Positions 33,129 to 42,044 of a DNA stretch of 64,000 nucleotides are shown here, piece by piece; positions within the stretch are counted from its first letter, which is position 1, and the number at the start of each line of letters is the position of its first letter. Under the pieces are notes generated by a model. The model saw only the letters and a program-made list of their open reading frames with translations, ran no database searches and was not told the origin of the DNA. The stretch spans positions 85,129,566 through 85,193,565 of the forward strand of contig NC_080175.1 of the NCBI RefSeq assembly GCF_950295315.1, given 5' to 3'. Position numbers and translations under genes: made by a program. The DNA comes from Erinaceus europaeus. Lineage: Eukaryota; Chordata; Mammalia; Eulipotyphla; Erinaceidae.

Positions 33129-35300
33129 TTAATCAAGATTTCTCTCACTTTGAAACTTTGTCTGAAAGAGTTTGAACAATTTATTTGGCCCCTTTGTCCC
33201 CTTTACTGTAGTTTTATTCCTCATAGGTATTGTTTTGGGAGGTGGTGATTGACTTAGATGTGGTTTTCCAGGAAGTGGCTGGTAATTTTTACTACATATA
33301 AACTCAAGCCAGGAGACCCCTGGAGGCAGCCGGTGGTAACTCAGTAGCTTAGAGAACACACAACCCGAGAAGGGAGATGTGTTTGAAAGTTTGGGAGGAG
33401 GAGAAGAAGGTGGATGAGAAGAGGTAGAAGAGGAAGAAGATGATGAAGAAGAGGAAGAGGAGGAGGAAGAGGAGTGTGGGAACTGTGACTGAAAACTATT
33501 ACTTTTCTTAACATAAAGCAGCCAGTCAATGGCCTGGGGCTGTTGGCTTACAACTTTGCTTTCTGGGGCTTCTATCAGCCATTTGTTGTTCTTCATATTA
33601 AGTCCCTGGGTGATATCAGGTTCAGGTGTAGGGAAAAGTTGTGATATATTTTCCATTCCTTCAAGGCTGTCACCAGTGATGTCATCAGGCTGATTTTCTT
33701 TGATAGAAAATGGGAAACAAGGTAAGAAGCCAGTCTCTGGTAGAGAAAGGATAAGAAATAATTTCACCCGTATTTCACCTTCAGAACTGAGCTCAGGTGA
33801 GGGGATGACAAATAGTGTTGCACTACGAGGATCTTTTTTTCCTGTAATATGGCTACACTGAGTTTTTATGCAGGAAGCACATGTTAAACAAACCATATAA
33901 CTTGCTGAAAGGCGGGGGCCAGGACGAGGATTTGGCCGTCCCCTCATCCTTCGATAGAGAATCTGCTTAGAGAGATCCTTCTGGATTCTGGTCTTAGAGA
34001 TAGAATTGACAACTTCATTTACAACATTATCAGGGAGAGTTCCACCTTTAACGATGCAGGGATAAATATAATCTAAAGCCCACGGAATTTCCTTATTTGA
34101 TTCTGTCTTGGCGGAAGGGTCAATGCTGCTTTTACTCAGGAGTCTGGAACCCAATGCTGAAGCAGCTATGTTCCTGATGCAATATTTAGAGCTTGATAAT
34201 GATTGACCTGAGACTGTTGATTTGGGATATAAGGGTTTAGGCTTGTCATTTGTTGATGTGGTATTTTGAAACTTGAAGTAACAATCTTGTGAACTCTGGG
34301 TCCTTAAGTCATGAGCAATAGTACACCCATTCTGAGATTTGGGTTGGAACAATGACAAACTCTGAGGCTGGTGGACGGAATGTAGTAAAGGGGATTGCCT
34401 TGACTTTGAGTGGGACAATGGTAAGTTTGAAACCCTGGAATTAGAATTTAATACAGGTATGGTTTGAGGTCTAGAGTTGTGTAGTGGTAAGCTCGAAGTC
34501 ATTTGATTTGACTCCAATGTAGGTGATGTCTGAAGCAAGGCATTTGTTTCCTGTGTAGAGGTAAGTGATGGTGAGCTCACAGATCTCCGGTTGCACTCTG
34601 TTAGAGATGTCCAAAGGCTATCTAATGAAGATGATTTCTGTGACTTGGACTGAGGTACTGTTGTATTAAGGGCCTTTTTATTAGCTCCCAAGGATGATGC
34701 TGTCCAGAGGACATTGACGGAAGGTATTTCTTGATGTTTAAAGATGGATAGTGATAAACTTGAGACTCTTTGATTAGACTTCAGTGATGGTGATGTCTGA
34801 GAAAAGTCCAAGAATGATGTTGTCTGAGGTTTGGGGAGGGGTAATTGTAAACTCATGGTTGTTTGATTGGGTTCCAGTAATGATGCTGTCTTGTTGAACT
34901 CAAGCAATGGTGTTTCCTGAGGTTTGGTGTAGGTTACAGGTGAGTTCAGGGTTCTCTGACTAGGCCTATGTGAAGTTTGGTGGCTAATGTCTAGCGAAGG
35001 TGTGACTGGACATTTGGAGTGGGATAATGGTGACTTTGGAAAGCTGTTATAGAAATCTTGTGAAACAGTATACGGAAACTTGGCAGAGGGTATTACTGAG
35101 CATCCTTGCTCCTTCTGGTTAGAATTTAATGGAGGTTCTGCAAGGTGATTACCAAGGGATTGTTCTCCAGACTCAGGTTGGTTATTGGGTTGACAGAGTT
35201 TTTCACCTGTGTACCTATGGGCTAATGAGTCCTCTGTGGCTAGTTGATAAGAGTGTTCTAATGGCACAAAATATGGATCATAGTGTGTTAATGGCACCAT
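33129..35300 (-). CDS. CSNKA2IP: Casein kinase II subunit alpha'-interacting protein-like, 723 residues, single open exon
   Basis: This is the only long intact reading frame in the window. I identify it from memory of the testis protein CSNKA2IP (also CKT2) by its start 'MVPL..Y...FVPL', 'HRYTGEKL', 'RMRGRPNPRPGPRLS' and 'GVSWLEFI'. That protein is described as binding the CK2 alpha' catalytic subunit in male germ cells; the exact role is not visible here. Residues 1-126 are Ser/Pro-rich. Residues 127-321 contain about seven degenerate repeats of 22-31 residues. Residues 400-600 are best conserved in character, with a basic patch (449-463) and cysteines at 471, 474, 477 and 482. A run of 16 serines follows at about 610-625, then a basic tail ending NLD. 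I see no signal peptide or membrane segment. The start ATG has A at -3 and G at +4. The symbol is an inference; the gene itself is firm. Confidence 0.7.
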   Translation of the reverse strand: MVPLTHYDPYFVPLEHSYQLATEDSLAHRYTGEKLCQPNNQPESGEQSLGNHLAEPPLNSNQKEQGCSVIPSAKFPYTVSQDFYNSFPKSPLSHSKCPVTPSLDISHQTSHRPSQRTLNSPVTYTKPQETPLLEFNKTASLLEPNQTTMSLQLPLPKPQTTSFLDFSQTSPSLKSNQRVSSLSLSIFKHQEIPSVNVLWTASSLGANKKALNTTVPQSKSQKSSSLDSLWTSLTECNRRSVSSPSLTSTQETNALLQTSPTLESNQMTSSLPLHNSRPQTIPVLNSNSRVSNLPLSHSKSRQSPLLHSVHQPQSLSLFQPKSQNGCTIAHDLRTQSSQDCYFKFQNTTSTNDKPKPLYPKSTVSGQSLSSSKYCIRNIAASALGSRLLSKSSIDPSAKTESNKEIPWALDYIYPCIVKGGTLPDNVVNEVVNSISKTRIQKDLSKQILYRRMRGRPNPRPGPRLSASYMVCLTCASCIKTQCSHITGKKDPRSATLFVIPSPELSSEGEIRVKLFLILSLPETGFLPCFPFSIKENQPDDITGDSLEGMENISQLFPTPEPDITQGLNMKNNKWLIEAPESKVVSQQPQAIDWLLYVKKSNSFQSQFPHSSSSSSSSSSSSSSSSTSSHPPSSPPPKLSNTSPFSGCVFSKLLSYHRLPPGVSWLEFICSKNYQPLPGKPHLSQSPPPKTIPMRNKTTVKGTKGPNKLFKLFQTKFQSERNLD
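33429..33476 (-). repeat. Serine codon run inside the gene
   Basis: Sixteen consecutive Ser codons (TCC, TCT and two TCA, mixed) follow 'FPH' and precede 'TSSHPPSSPPP'. The mixed codons argue against very recent slippage, but length may vary between individuals or species. Confidence 0.85.
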
Positions 35301-35700
35301 ATTGATCTAGTGATTTTGTTGTTTTATGCTGTAGGCTTCTGGGATTTTTTGGTAATTGATCTTTAGCTGGATCTTATCGATGGTAGATAGTTTTCTATAG
35401 TCTGATAGTTCTTAACTTCTACCTTATAACCCCTCTGTTAATCCCATATATTACAGATGTCTCAAAACTTATGTGTAGATGAGGATGAAAAAGATTGTCA
35501 TTATTTGGTATTCTCCTTTGTCTTCTCTTTAGTTTCCTAGAGATTTTTTTTTCCTCTTGAGGAAACAATGCCTGTCAACAAGATAGCAAAAGTTTAGAAT
35601 AGATCCTGATATAATTTTTTTCAATGTATTGTAATTTATATTAAATACAATTCAATCACCTGGTGTATAAACTCTGTATTAAACTTTTTAAATCAGTTAT
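35301..35700. other. Upstream flank of the gene
   Basis: This AT-rich flank would hold the 5' UTR or an intron end. A weak splice-acceptor-like 'CCTACAG' lies about 30 bases upstream of the ATG on the minus strand. I see no TATA box or CpG island that I would defend. Confidence 0.35.
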
Positions 35701-35702
35701 CA

Positions 35703-35950
35703 AGGGCCAGGTGGTCCCTGGTTCCTACATGTAGGGGAAAGCTTAATGAGCAGTGAAGCAGCACTCTGTATCTCTCTCTCCATTTCTAGTCTCCTTCCTT
35801 CTTTATATCTCTCTGTCTCTATCAAAAAAGAAGTAAGAAAAGGAGAAGGAGGAAGAAGAGAAGGCAAAGGAAGAGAAAGTAGAAAGAAAACAAAAGACTG
35901 CTGGGAGTTTTGCACAGCAATAAACTAAGTGTTAATAAATACATTTATAT
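35703..35950 (+). mobile_element. Diverged SINE, dimeric type
   Basis: It reads 'gggccaggtggtccctggttcc', 'tgtaggggaaagcttaatgagcagtgaagcagc', a CT run and A/G-rich stretch, then a second-monomer-like 'gactgctgggagttttgcacagcaata'. The head is shortened by a deletion between A and B boxes. This is the first repeat upstream of the gene. Confidence 0.7.
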
Positions 35951-36125
35951 AAATAAATAAATAAATAAATAAATCTCAGCTGTCCATCTATATAGCAAAT
36001 AAATAAAATATTCAATTATGTTAAAGACTAATTGATATATATATCTTACATATGATACTATATATACTTATTCTACATAGTATATATGTATATATTATAG
36101 ATACACATTATGCATATATAATATA
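35951..36125. repeat. (AAAT)n and TA-rich low-complexity DNA
   Basis: A short AAAT run (35951-35974) and a TA-rich stretch (36028-36125) are present. Confidence 0.7.
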
Positions 36126-36224
36126 CCAGATTCCAAGATATAAATACTCAATAAAAATAATCATTGTTTCTAATATTCTGTCAATGTCTGCTATAGTATA
36201 AGTAAACCCCATAATAAGTGTTTT

Positions 36225-36470
36225 GCTCTATATGGTATAAGGGGACAAATCCAGGGATTCACCTATGTATAATGCCTCCACTTAGTCATTTTTCACACTG
36301 ATTATTTTAAAAAGAGAGCAGAGAAGGTGAGTGAGATACAGACACAGAGAGACGAGACTTGTAAAGAGGAGACACTCCATGAAACAGCTCTGCTAGTTGT
36401 GGAGCTGCAGTACTGCTATGTGTTTTGCTCCCCAAAATTGTCAGGGTTTCAGCTCAGACTTAATTACCTA
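36225..36470 (-). mobile_element. Old SINE-like sequence
   Basis: On the minus strand the order 'gagctgaaaccctgacaattttgg', 'agctccacaactagcagagc' and a CT-rich run resembles an eroded third-type SINE. Borders are uncertain. Confidence 0.4.
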
Positions 36471-37030
36471 TTACAGTTTAGCTAACTTCCCCAAATCAGC
36501 CATACTAGTTAGAATTCTGTTGTATACTTTGGCTTGTCCCTTTCTTTGTCATCAGTGTAGTTCTTCAAACTTTTGACTTGTATCTTATAAAACTACTGTC
36601 TTCATTCATGTACATTATTCTCAATACTCTCATTTTTATAACTTTCATTTTTTTAGGTTTCACTGAACTTTCTTCTCTTACTATCATCTCAATATAATTT
36701 TCAGAGTTATATCACAAATTCCCTCATTTATTTATTTTATCCTTATGAATAACATTCACAAGTTTAAGATTTTCAAATGAACGATAGAAACTTCACAGTA
36801 GACAGGACCTGACACCTAACCAAAAGTTAGGCAAGAATTTATATTGAAGGAAGGTAAATACTCTGCTTCATAAAAGCTAACACATTTTATTTTAATACAT
36901 TCTATGGTCTCTTCTAGATTTTTATTTTATTGATTATGTATTCTCTAATATTTATATTGAAGGGTTAGTGGTTTGCAGTAAATACAGTTGTTAGTACATT
37001 TGTAAAGTTTCTCAGTTTTCTGTAAAACAT

Positions 37031-37232
37031 TCTCAAACCCCGCAACCCACAATGACCCTGGGTCCATACTCCCAGAGGGATAGAGAATGGAAAAGTTATC
37101 AGAGGAGGGGATGGGATATGGAGATCGGTGTGGGAATTGTGTGGAGTTGTACCCCTCCTATCCTACAGTTTTGTTAATGTCTCCTTTCTTAAATAAATAA
37201 AAAAGAAATACCTGAAAAAAAAATCTCAAACC
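37031..37232 (+). mobile_element. Short L1 3'-end insertion inside the older L1
   Basis: About 180 bases of the 44-kb-type tail ('cgcaacccacaatgaccctgg' to 'cttaaataaataaaaaag') lie in plus orientation within the minus-strand L1. The host sequence 'tctcaaacc' is repeated on both sides (37031-37039 and 37224-37232), and host L1 sequence resumes exactly after it. Confidence 0.9.
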
Positions 37233-37460
37233 TAGGTTCTCATCTGTCATAATGCACCAGGACCTGAAAGCTACCACCACCCAGGAGTCCTTGACTTTGG
37301 TGCAATACAACAAACACAGTCCAGATTCAACTTTGTGTTTTCCCTTTCTGTTCTTATTTCTCAACTTCTATCATGAGTAAGATCATCTGATATTCATCAT
37401 TCTGTTTCTGGCTTACCTCACTTAACGTAATTCCTTCAAGATCAATCCAAGACAAGGTGA

Positions 37461-37703
37461 GAAGGTGAATTCATGGGGCCAGGTAGTGGCACACCTGGCT
37501 AAGCACACTCTACAGTGTGCAATGGCCTGGATTCAAGCCCCTGATCCACCTTTGCAAGTGGAAAGCTTCACAAGTGGTGAAGTAGAGCTAGGTGCAAGTG
37601 TCTCTCTGTCTCTCTCTCCCTCTCCATCTCCCCCTCCCCACTCAATTTCTCTGTCACTACCCAATCATAAACTTTAAAAAATTTTAAAAGAAGGTGAATT
37701 CAT
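37461..37703 (+). mobile_element. tRNA-derived SINE with 14-base target-site duplication, inside L1
   Basis: The body 37475-37689 lies between exact copies of 'gaaggtgaattcat' (37461-37474 and 37690-37703). It is the short type, with B box 'ggattcaagcccctgatcc' and the end 'aaactttaaaaaattttaaaa'. Confidence 0.93.
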
Positions 37704-39629
37704 CGTTCTTAGTAACTGATTCTTACTTCATTCTTAATTCATCATTGCGTACATATACCCAGCTTTCTTAGCAACTCATCTGTTGTTGGATATCTGAGTT
37801 GCTTCCAAGTTTTGACTATTACAAATTGTGCTGCTATGAGCATATATATACACAGATCTTTTTAGATGGGTATGTTTGTTTTCATAGGGTATATCCCCAG
37901 GAGAAGAATTGCAGGGTCATGGGGTAGGTTCATTTCCAGCCTTCTGAAAGATCTCCAGATTGCTCTCCACAGGAGTAAAATGAATTTACATTCACACTAG
38001 CAGTGCAGGAGGGCTACTTTGTTCCCCACATGCCTCTCCATCATTTGTTGTTACTGTCTTTTCTGATGACATATGACATTCTCATGATATTGAAGTGGTA
38101 TCTCCTTGTTGTCTTTATTTGAATTTCTCTGACAATCAGTGATTTGGAACACTTTTTCATATGTTGGCTGCCTTTCTGGGTCTTTTCTTGAGTGAATATC
38201 CTGTTCATATCCATTCCTCAGTTTTGGATGGGGCATTTCTTTTTTTGTTGCTGAGTTTGATGAGCTCTTTATGTATTTTGGTTATTACATTTTTGTCTTA
38301 TGTATGGCATGTCAAGATGTTTGACCATCCTGTAAGGAATTTCTTTGCTTCCGTGGTGATTTCTTTTGCTGTGCAGAAGCTTTCCAAAGTGAGGTAATTT
38401 CGTTTGTTTAATTTTGTGTCTTCCTCACAATTAGACTTGTGTTACTGATGATACCTATAAAACTTAGATAGAAAAGAGTGTTGTCCATATTTTCCTCTAA
38501 AGTATTTGATAGTTTCTTATCTAACATCCAATTCCTTTATCTATGTAGAGTTTACTTATGTGTGTGGTAAAGTGTAGTGATTCAGTTTCACTCTTCTGCA
38601 TGTTTCAACCCAGTTTTACCAATACCATTTGTTGAAGACACTCCTTTTTCCATTTAATAGCTTGGGTCCCCTTGCCAAAAATGAGATGTCCATTGGTGTT
38701 GGGAACTTATTCCTGGGCTCTCAATTCTGTTCCACTGGCAACTGTGTCAGTTTTGTTCCAGTACCAAGCAGTACTGATTACGATGACCTTACGAAATAGT
38801 TTGAGATCTGGGAGTGCGTTGCTTCCACTTCTGTTCTTTGTTCTCAAGATTGCTTTGACAATGCTAGATATTATGTTGTTCCACATGAACTTTCATACCT
38901 TTCATTCTATTCTCTTAAAAAAAATTGATGGGACTTAGGAAGGGATTGCATTAAATTTTCATATGCTCAGGGTAGAATATTTATTTTGATGATGGTAATT
39001 CTTCCAAACCATAAATATAGAATACTTCCCACTTTTTTGAATCTTCTATTTCCTTGTGAAGTGACATACAATTTTCAATATACAGGTCTTTCACTTCTTT
39101 TGTTGGGTTTATTCATAGGTATTTTTTTCTTTTCTTTTTTTTTTTTGGTTTTGCTGCTATAGTGAATCAGACTCATTGCTGGATTTCTTCTTCTGATTTA
39201 GTGTTTATATAAAGAATTGCCACTGACTTTTGTTAATTTTGTACACATTAGTACACTGCCTAATTTCCAGGAATTTCCTGCTGGATTCTTTAAGTTTTTC
39301 TATGTGTACTATCATATCACCTGCAAATAGCAACAGTTTAACTTATTTTCTCCCAATCTATATCCCTTTAATTTTTTTTTTTGCCTTGCCTTGCCTGATT
39401 GCTAAGGCAAGAACCTCTAACACTATTTTGAATAGCAATGGTGATAGTGGGCATCCCTGTCTGGTACCTGCTCTGAGAATGTTTTCAGTTTCTTACCATT
39501 GAGTATGATGTTGGATATAGCTTTGTTGTATATGAACTTCGCTAGGTTAAGGAATTTTGCAACTCATCCCTTTTTGTACTGTTTTGATCATGAAAGGATG
39601 TTCAACTTTGTCAGAGGCTTTCTCTGGAT

Positions 39630-40255
39630 GGGAAGGGGGGTGGAGGGAGAATTCTGTGTGCAATAATTAGGTCAGGAAAAAGGTGTATATGAGGGAGAAA
39701 AAGATGACAGAAACCACAAGATTAATTAGGAAATGGGAAGGTTTTAATGTTGTGCATGTTTTGAAGAATAATTAAAAGGTGACTAATTTACCAAATTGGA
39801 ACTAAAGAAGTCTTTCCAAATAAAAGCAAAATATTTCTTTTTCTGGCCTATCAAGTGTATTACAAAGGATTAAAAAAAGAAGAAGAAGATAGATAAGAAG
39901 AATGGGAATAAAGGAAGGAAACATGGATGGAAGGAAAACCAAAAGAGAAAAGGGGCACATTCAGAATATATAAACAATAAACACCAGCCATAGAAACAGA
40001 AACCACGGTTGCAGAAATGTATATACACAAAAATATAAGCCTCTGTCAAAACCACAAGCAAATAAATCATTCATCTAACTCAATTCCCCCTGATCAGTAA
40101 GGGCATGAGTACTGTTTTCTACATCAGAGTGTATGTCATGTCATTTGGTTTGCCAAGCAAAACCTCAATGCTTCTGCAAAGATCCTCAAGATTCTCAACT
40201 ATGTAAAGACATCAGGTTCTTTATTTGAAGGATAATTTCTCAAAGTAAAGAAAGC
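39630..40255. other. Unique AT-rich DNA
   Basis: No gene or repeat recognised. The hydrophobic minus-strand frame 39870-40070 is a chance product of A/G-rich sequence. Confidence 0.4.
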
Positions 40256-40260
40256 TGGAG

Positions 40261-40263
<3 letters not shown>

Positions 40264-40307
<44 letters not shown>

Positions 40308-40312
40308 TGTTG
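40264..40312. repeat. (TG)n microsatellite
   Basis: About 20 perfect TG units followed by CGCG variation make this a likely polymorphic locus. Confidence 0.93.
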
Positions 40313-40351
40313 TTAAACGTAGGCAAAAGGAATCTCCACCTACTCTGAGAG

Positions 40352-40437
40352 AGAATATAGAATTTTTTTTTTTTTGGCCTATAGGTTTATTGCTGGCGCT
40401 CGGTGCCTGCACTACAAATCCACTGCGGCCTGGAGGC

Positions 40438-40496
<59 letters not shown>

Positions 40497-40842
40497 TATA
40501 TTTATTTGCCTCCAGTGTTATTGCTGTGGCTCAGTGCCTGCACCATGAATCCACTGCTCCTGGAGGCCATTTTTCCCATTTTGTTGTCCTTGTTGTAGTT
40601 GTTATTGTTGTCATAGCTGTTGTTGTTGTTGGATAGGACAGAGAGAAATGGAGAGAGGAGGGGAAGACAGAGAGGAGGAGAGAAAGACAGACACCTGCAG
40701 ACCTACTTCACTGCCAATGAAGCAACTCCCCTGCAGGTGGGGAGCCGGGGACTCGAACTGGGATCCTTCCCCGGTCCTTGAGCTTTGCACCATGTGCGCA
40801 TGACCACTGCACCACCGCCCAACTCCCAAGAATATAGAATTT
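40352..40842 (-). mobile_element. Trimeric SINE with (GAAA)n expansion and 14-base target-site duplication
   Basis: The unit 40366-40828 is flanked by exact copies of 'agaatatagaattt' (40352-40365 and 40829-40842). On the minus strand it reads a tRNA head with B box 'agttcgagtccccgg', CT run, CAA tract, a second monomer (40512-40575), an AAATA plus long (GAAA)n run (40438-40497), and then a second copy of the same monomer (40373-40437) with poly(A). The outer duplication indicates that it integrated as one RNA, not as two insertions. Confidence 0.88.
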
Positions 40843-40844
40843 AA

Positions 40845-41128
40845 GTCTTTCAGGTGTGTCTCTCAATAAATCAACTGGAATCTAAAGATTACCTTCAATA
40901 TGTGTTAGTTGGCTTAGACTTAGCTATTCATTTAGATTTTAAAAATAAAAAGACATATAACTATCTTTTCTCCCAAATAAAATTTCAGGTTTTTTGAGGT
41001 TCATGAGCAGAATCTCAAAATCATAAAAATGGAAAAATATCCAAAAGCTACGATGCTCAAGAAGACAGGTTCTGTTCTAGCCACTCAGTATTCTTCCTGT
41101 CTAACTTTGACTATATAAAGTTATGACC
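40845..41128. other. Unique intergenic DNA
   Basis: No gene or repeat recognised. Confidence 0.35.
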
Positions 41129-41130
41129 TA

Positions 41131-41400
41131 GGGGGCCTGATGGTGGCACATTGGGTTAAGTACGCATAGTACAGAGTGCAAGGACCTGAGTAAGGATTTC
41201 AGTTTGAGCCCTCAGCTCCCCACTTGCAGGACGGTTCTTCACAAGCAGGTCTGCAGTTATCTTTCTCGATCTCTGTCTTTCCCTCCTCTCTCAATTTCTT
41301 TCAAAAAAAAAAATTTAAAATGGCCACAGGAGTTGTGGCTTCACAGTACAGGCACAGAGCCCCAGTGATAACCTTGGAGGCAAAAAAACAAATAAAGTAT
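41131..41400 (+). mobile_element. Dimeric SINE
   Basis: Head 'ggggcctgatggtggcac', B box 'cagtttgagccctcagctcccc' and a shortened CT run are followed by the second monomer ('ggccacaggagttgtggcttc...gccccagtgataaccttggaggc') and an A-rich end. The CAA tract is missing. Confidence 0.87.
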
Positions 41401-41404
41401 AGGC

Positions 41405-41727
41405 TTTTGATTATTATTATTATTATTACTATTAAGAATATATTCAGATGGCCAAGAGACACATAAGAAAGTATTATTCACAGTCACTATCAGAGAAATG
41501 TAAACAGAGACAACAGTGAGATACCTCTTTACATCTGTGAGAATACCATACATCAGGGCAGAAAAAAAACAAAACAAGTGATGGCAATGATGTGGGCAAA
41601 AGAAACTTTTCTACACTGCTGGTGGGAATGTTGATTGGTTCGATCCCTATAAAAAGCAGACTGGAATTCCTCAGAACACGAGAAATGGTCTACTCTGATC
41701 TGGAAATCCCTCTCTCAAGAGATACAC
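41405..41727 (+). mobile_element. Old L1 ORF2 C-terminal fragment
   Basis: A (TTA)n run at 41410-41431 is followed by an L1-like order: 'gtcactatcagagaaatgtaaac', 'gagatacctctttacatctg', 'gcactgctggtgggaatg'-like text and 'gaaatccctctctcaag'. It is interrupted at 41728 by a SINE. The minus-strand frame 41341-41577 is its shadow. Confidence 0.75.
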
Positions 41728-41945
41728 TTCAGGGATGGCATAGTGGCAAACCTGTCTGCACGCACGTTACTTTACACAAGGACCCAGGTTTGAGCTGCTG
41801 GTCGCCACCTGCAGGGGGAAAGCTTTGCAAGTGTCCAAGCCTGGCTGCAGGTGTCTCTCTGTCTCTCTCCCTCTCTATCTCCCCCATCCTTTAAATTTCT
41901 CTCTGTCTCTAACCAATGATAAATAAAGTGCTTTTTTAAAAGATT
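41728..41945 (+). mobile_element. tRNA-derived SINE (short type), diverged head
   Basis: B box 'ccaggtttgagctgc', 'cacctgcagggggaaagc', 'ctggctgcaggtgtctctctg' and 'accaatgataaataaagtgc' identify it. It lies within old L1 sequence. Confidence 0.87.
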
Positions 41946-42044
41946 GAATGAAACTATATGTTGGGATATTCTATCCTATATTCTAAGCTAAAATTTGCAA
42001 AACATCCCTTCCCTTCTAATGAAGACAAATTTTACCTGAAGATG

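Larger units (their letters stand above)
36955..39625 (-). mobile_element. 5'-truncated L1, about 2.2 kb without its insertions
   Basis: On the minus strand the element starts in ORF2 at the RT motif A region ('agagaaagcctctgacaaag', near 39620). It runs through motif B (about 39436-39478) and the ORF2 C-terminus, into the 'gacctagtgggg' type 3' UTR ending near 36955. The catalytic FADD is changed to FAGD (39316-39327), and stops are frequent. A SINE (37475-37689) and another L1 tail (37040-37223) have inserted into it. Plus-strand frames at 38161-39502 are shadows. Confidence 0.9.

Noticed and set aside
40267..40636. Hydrophobic or Cys/Val repeat frames
   Set aside because: They are translations of (TG)n and (TTTC)n microsatellites and of the SINE.
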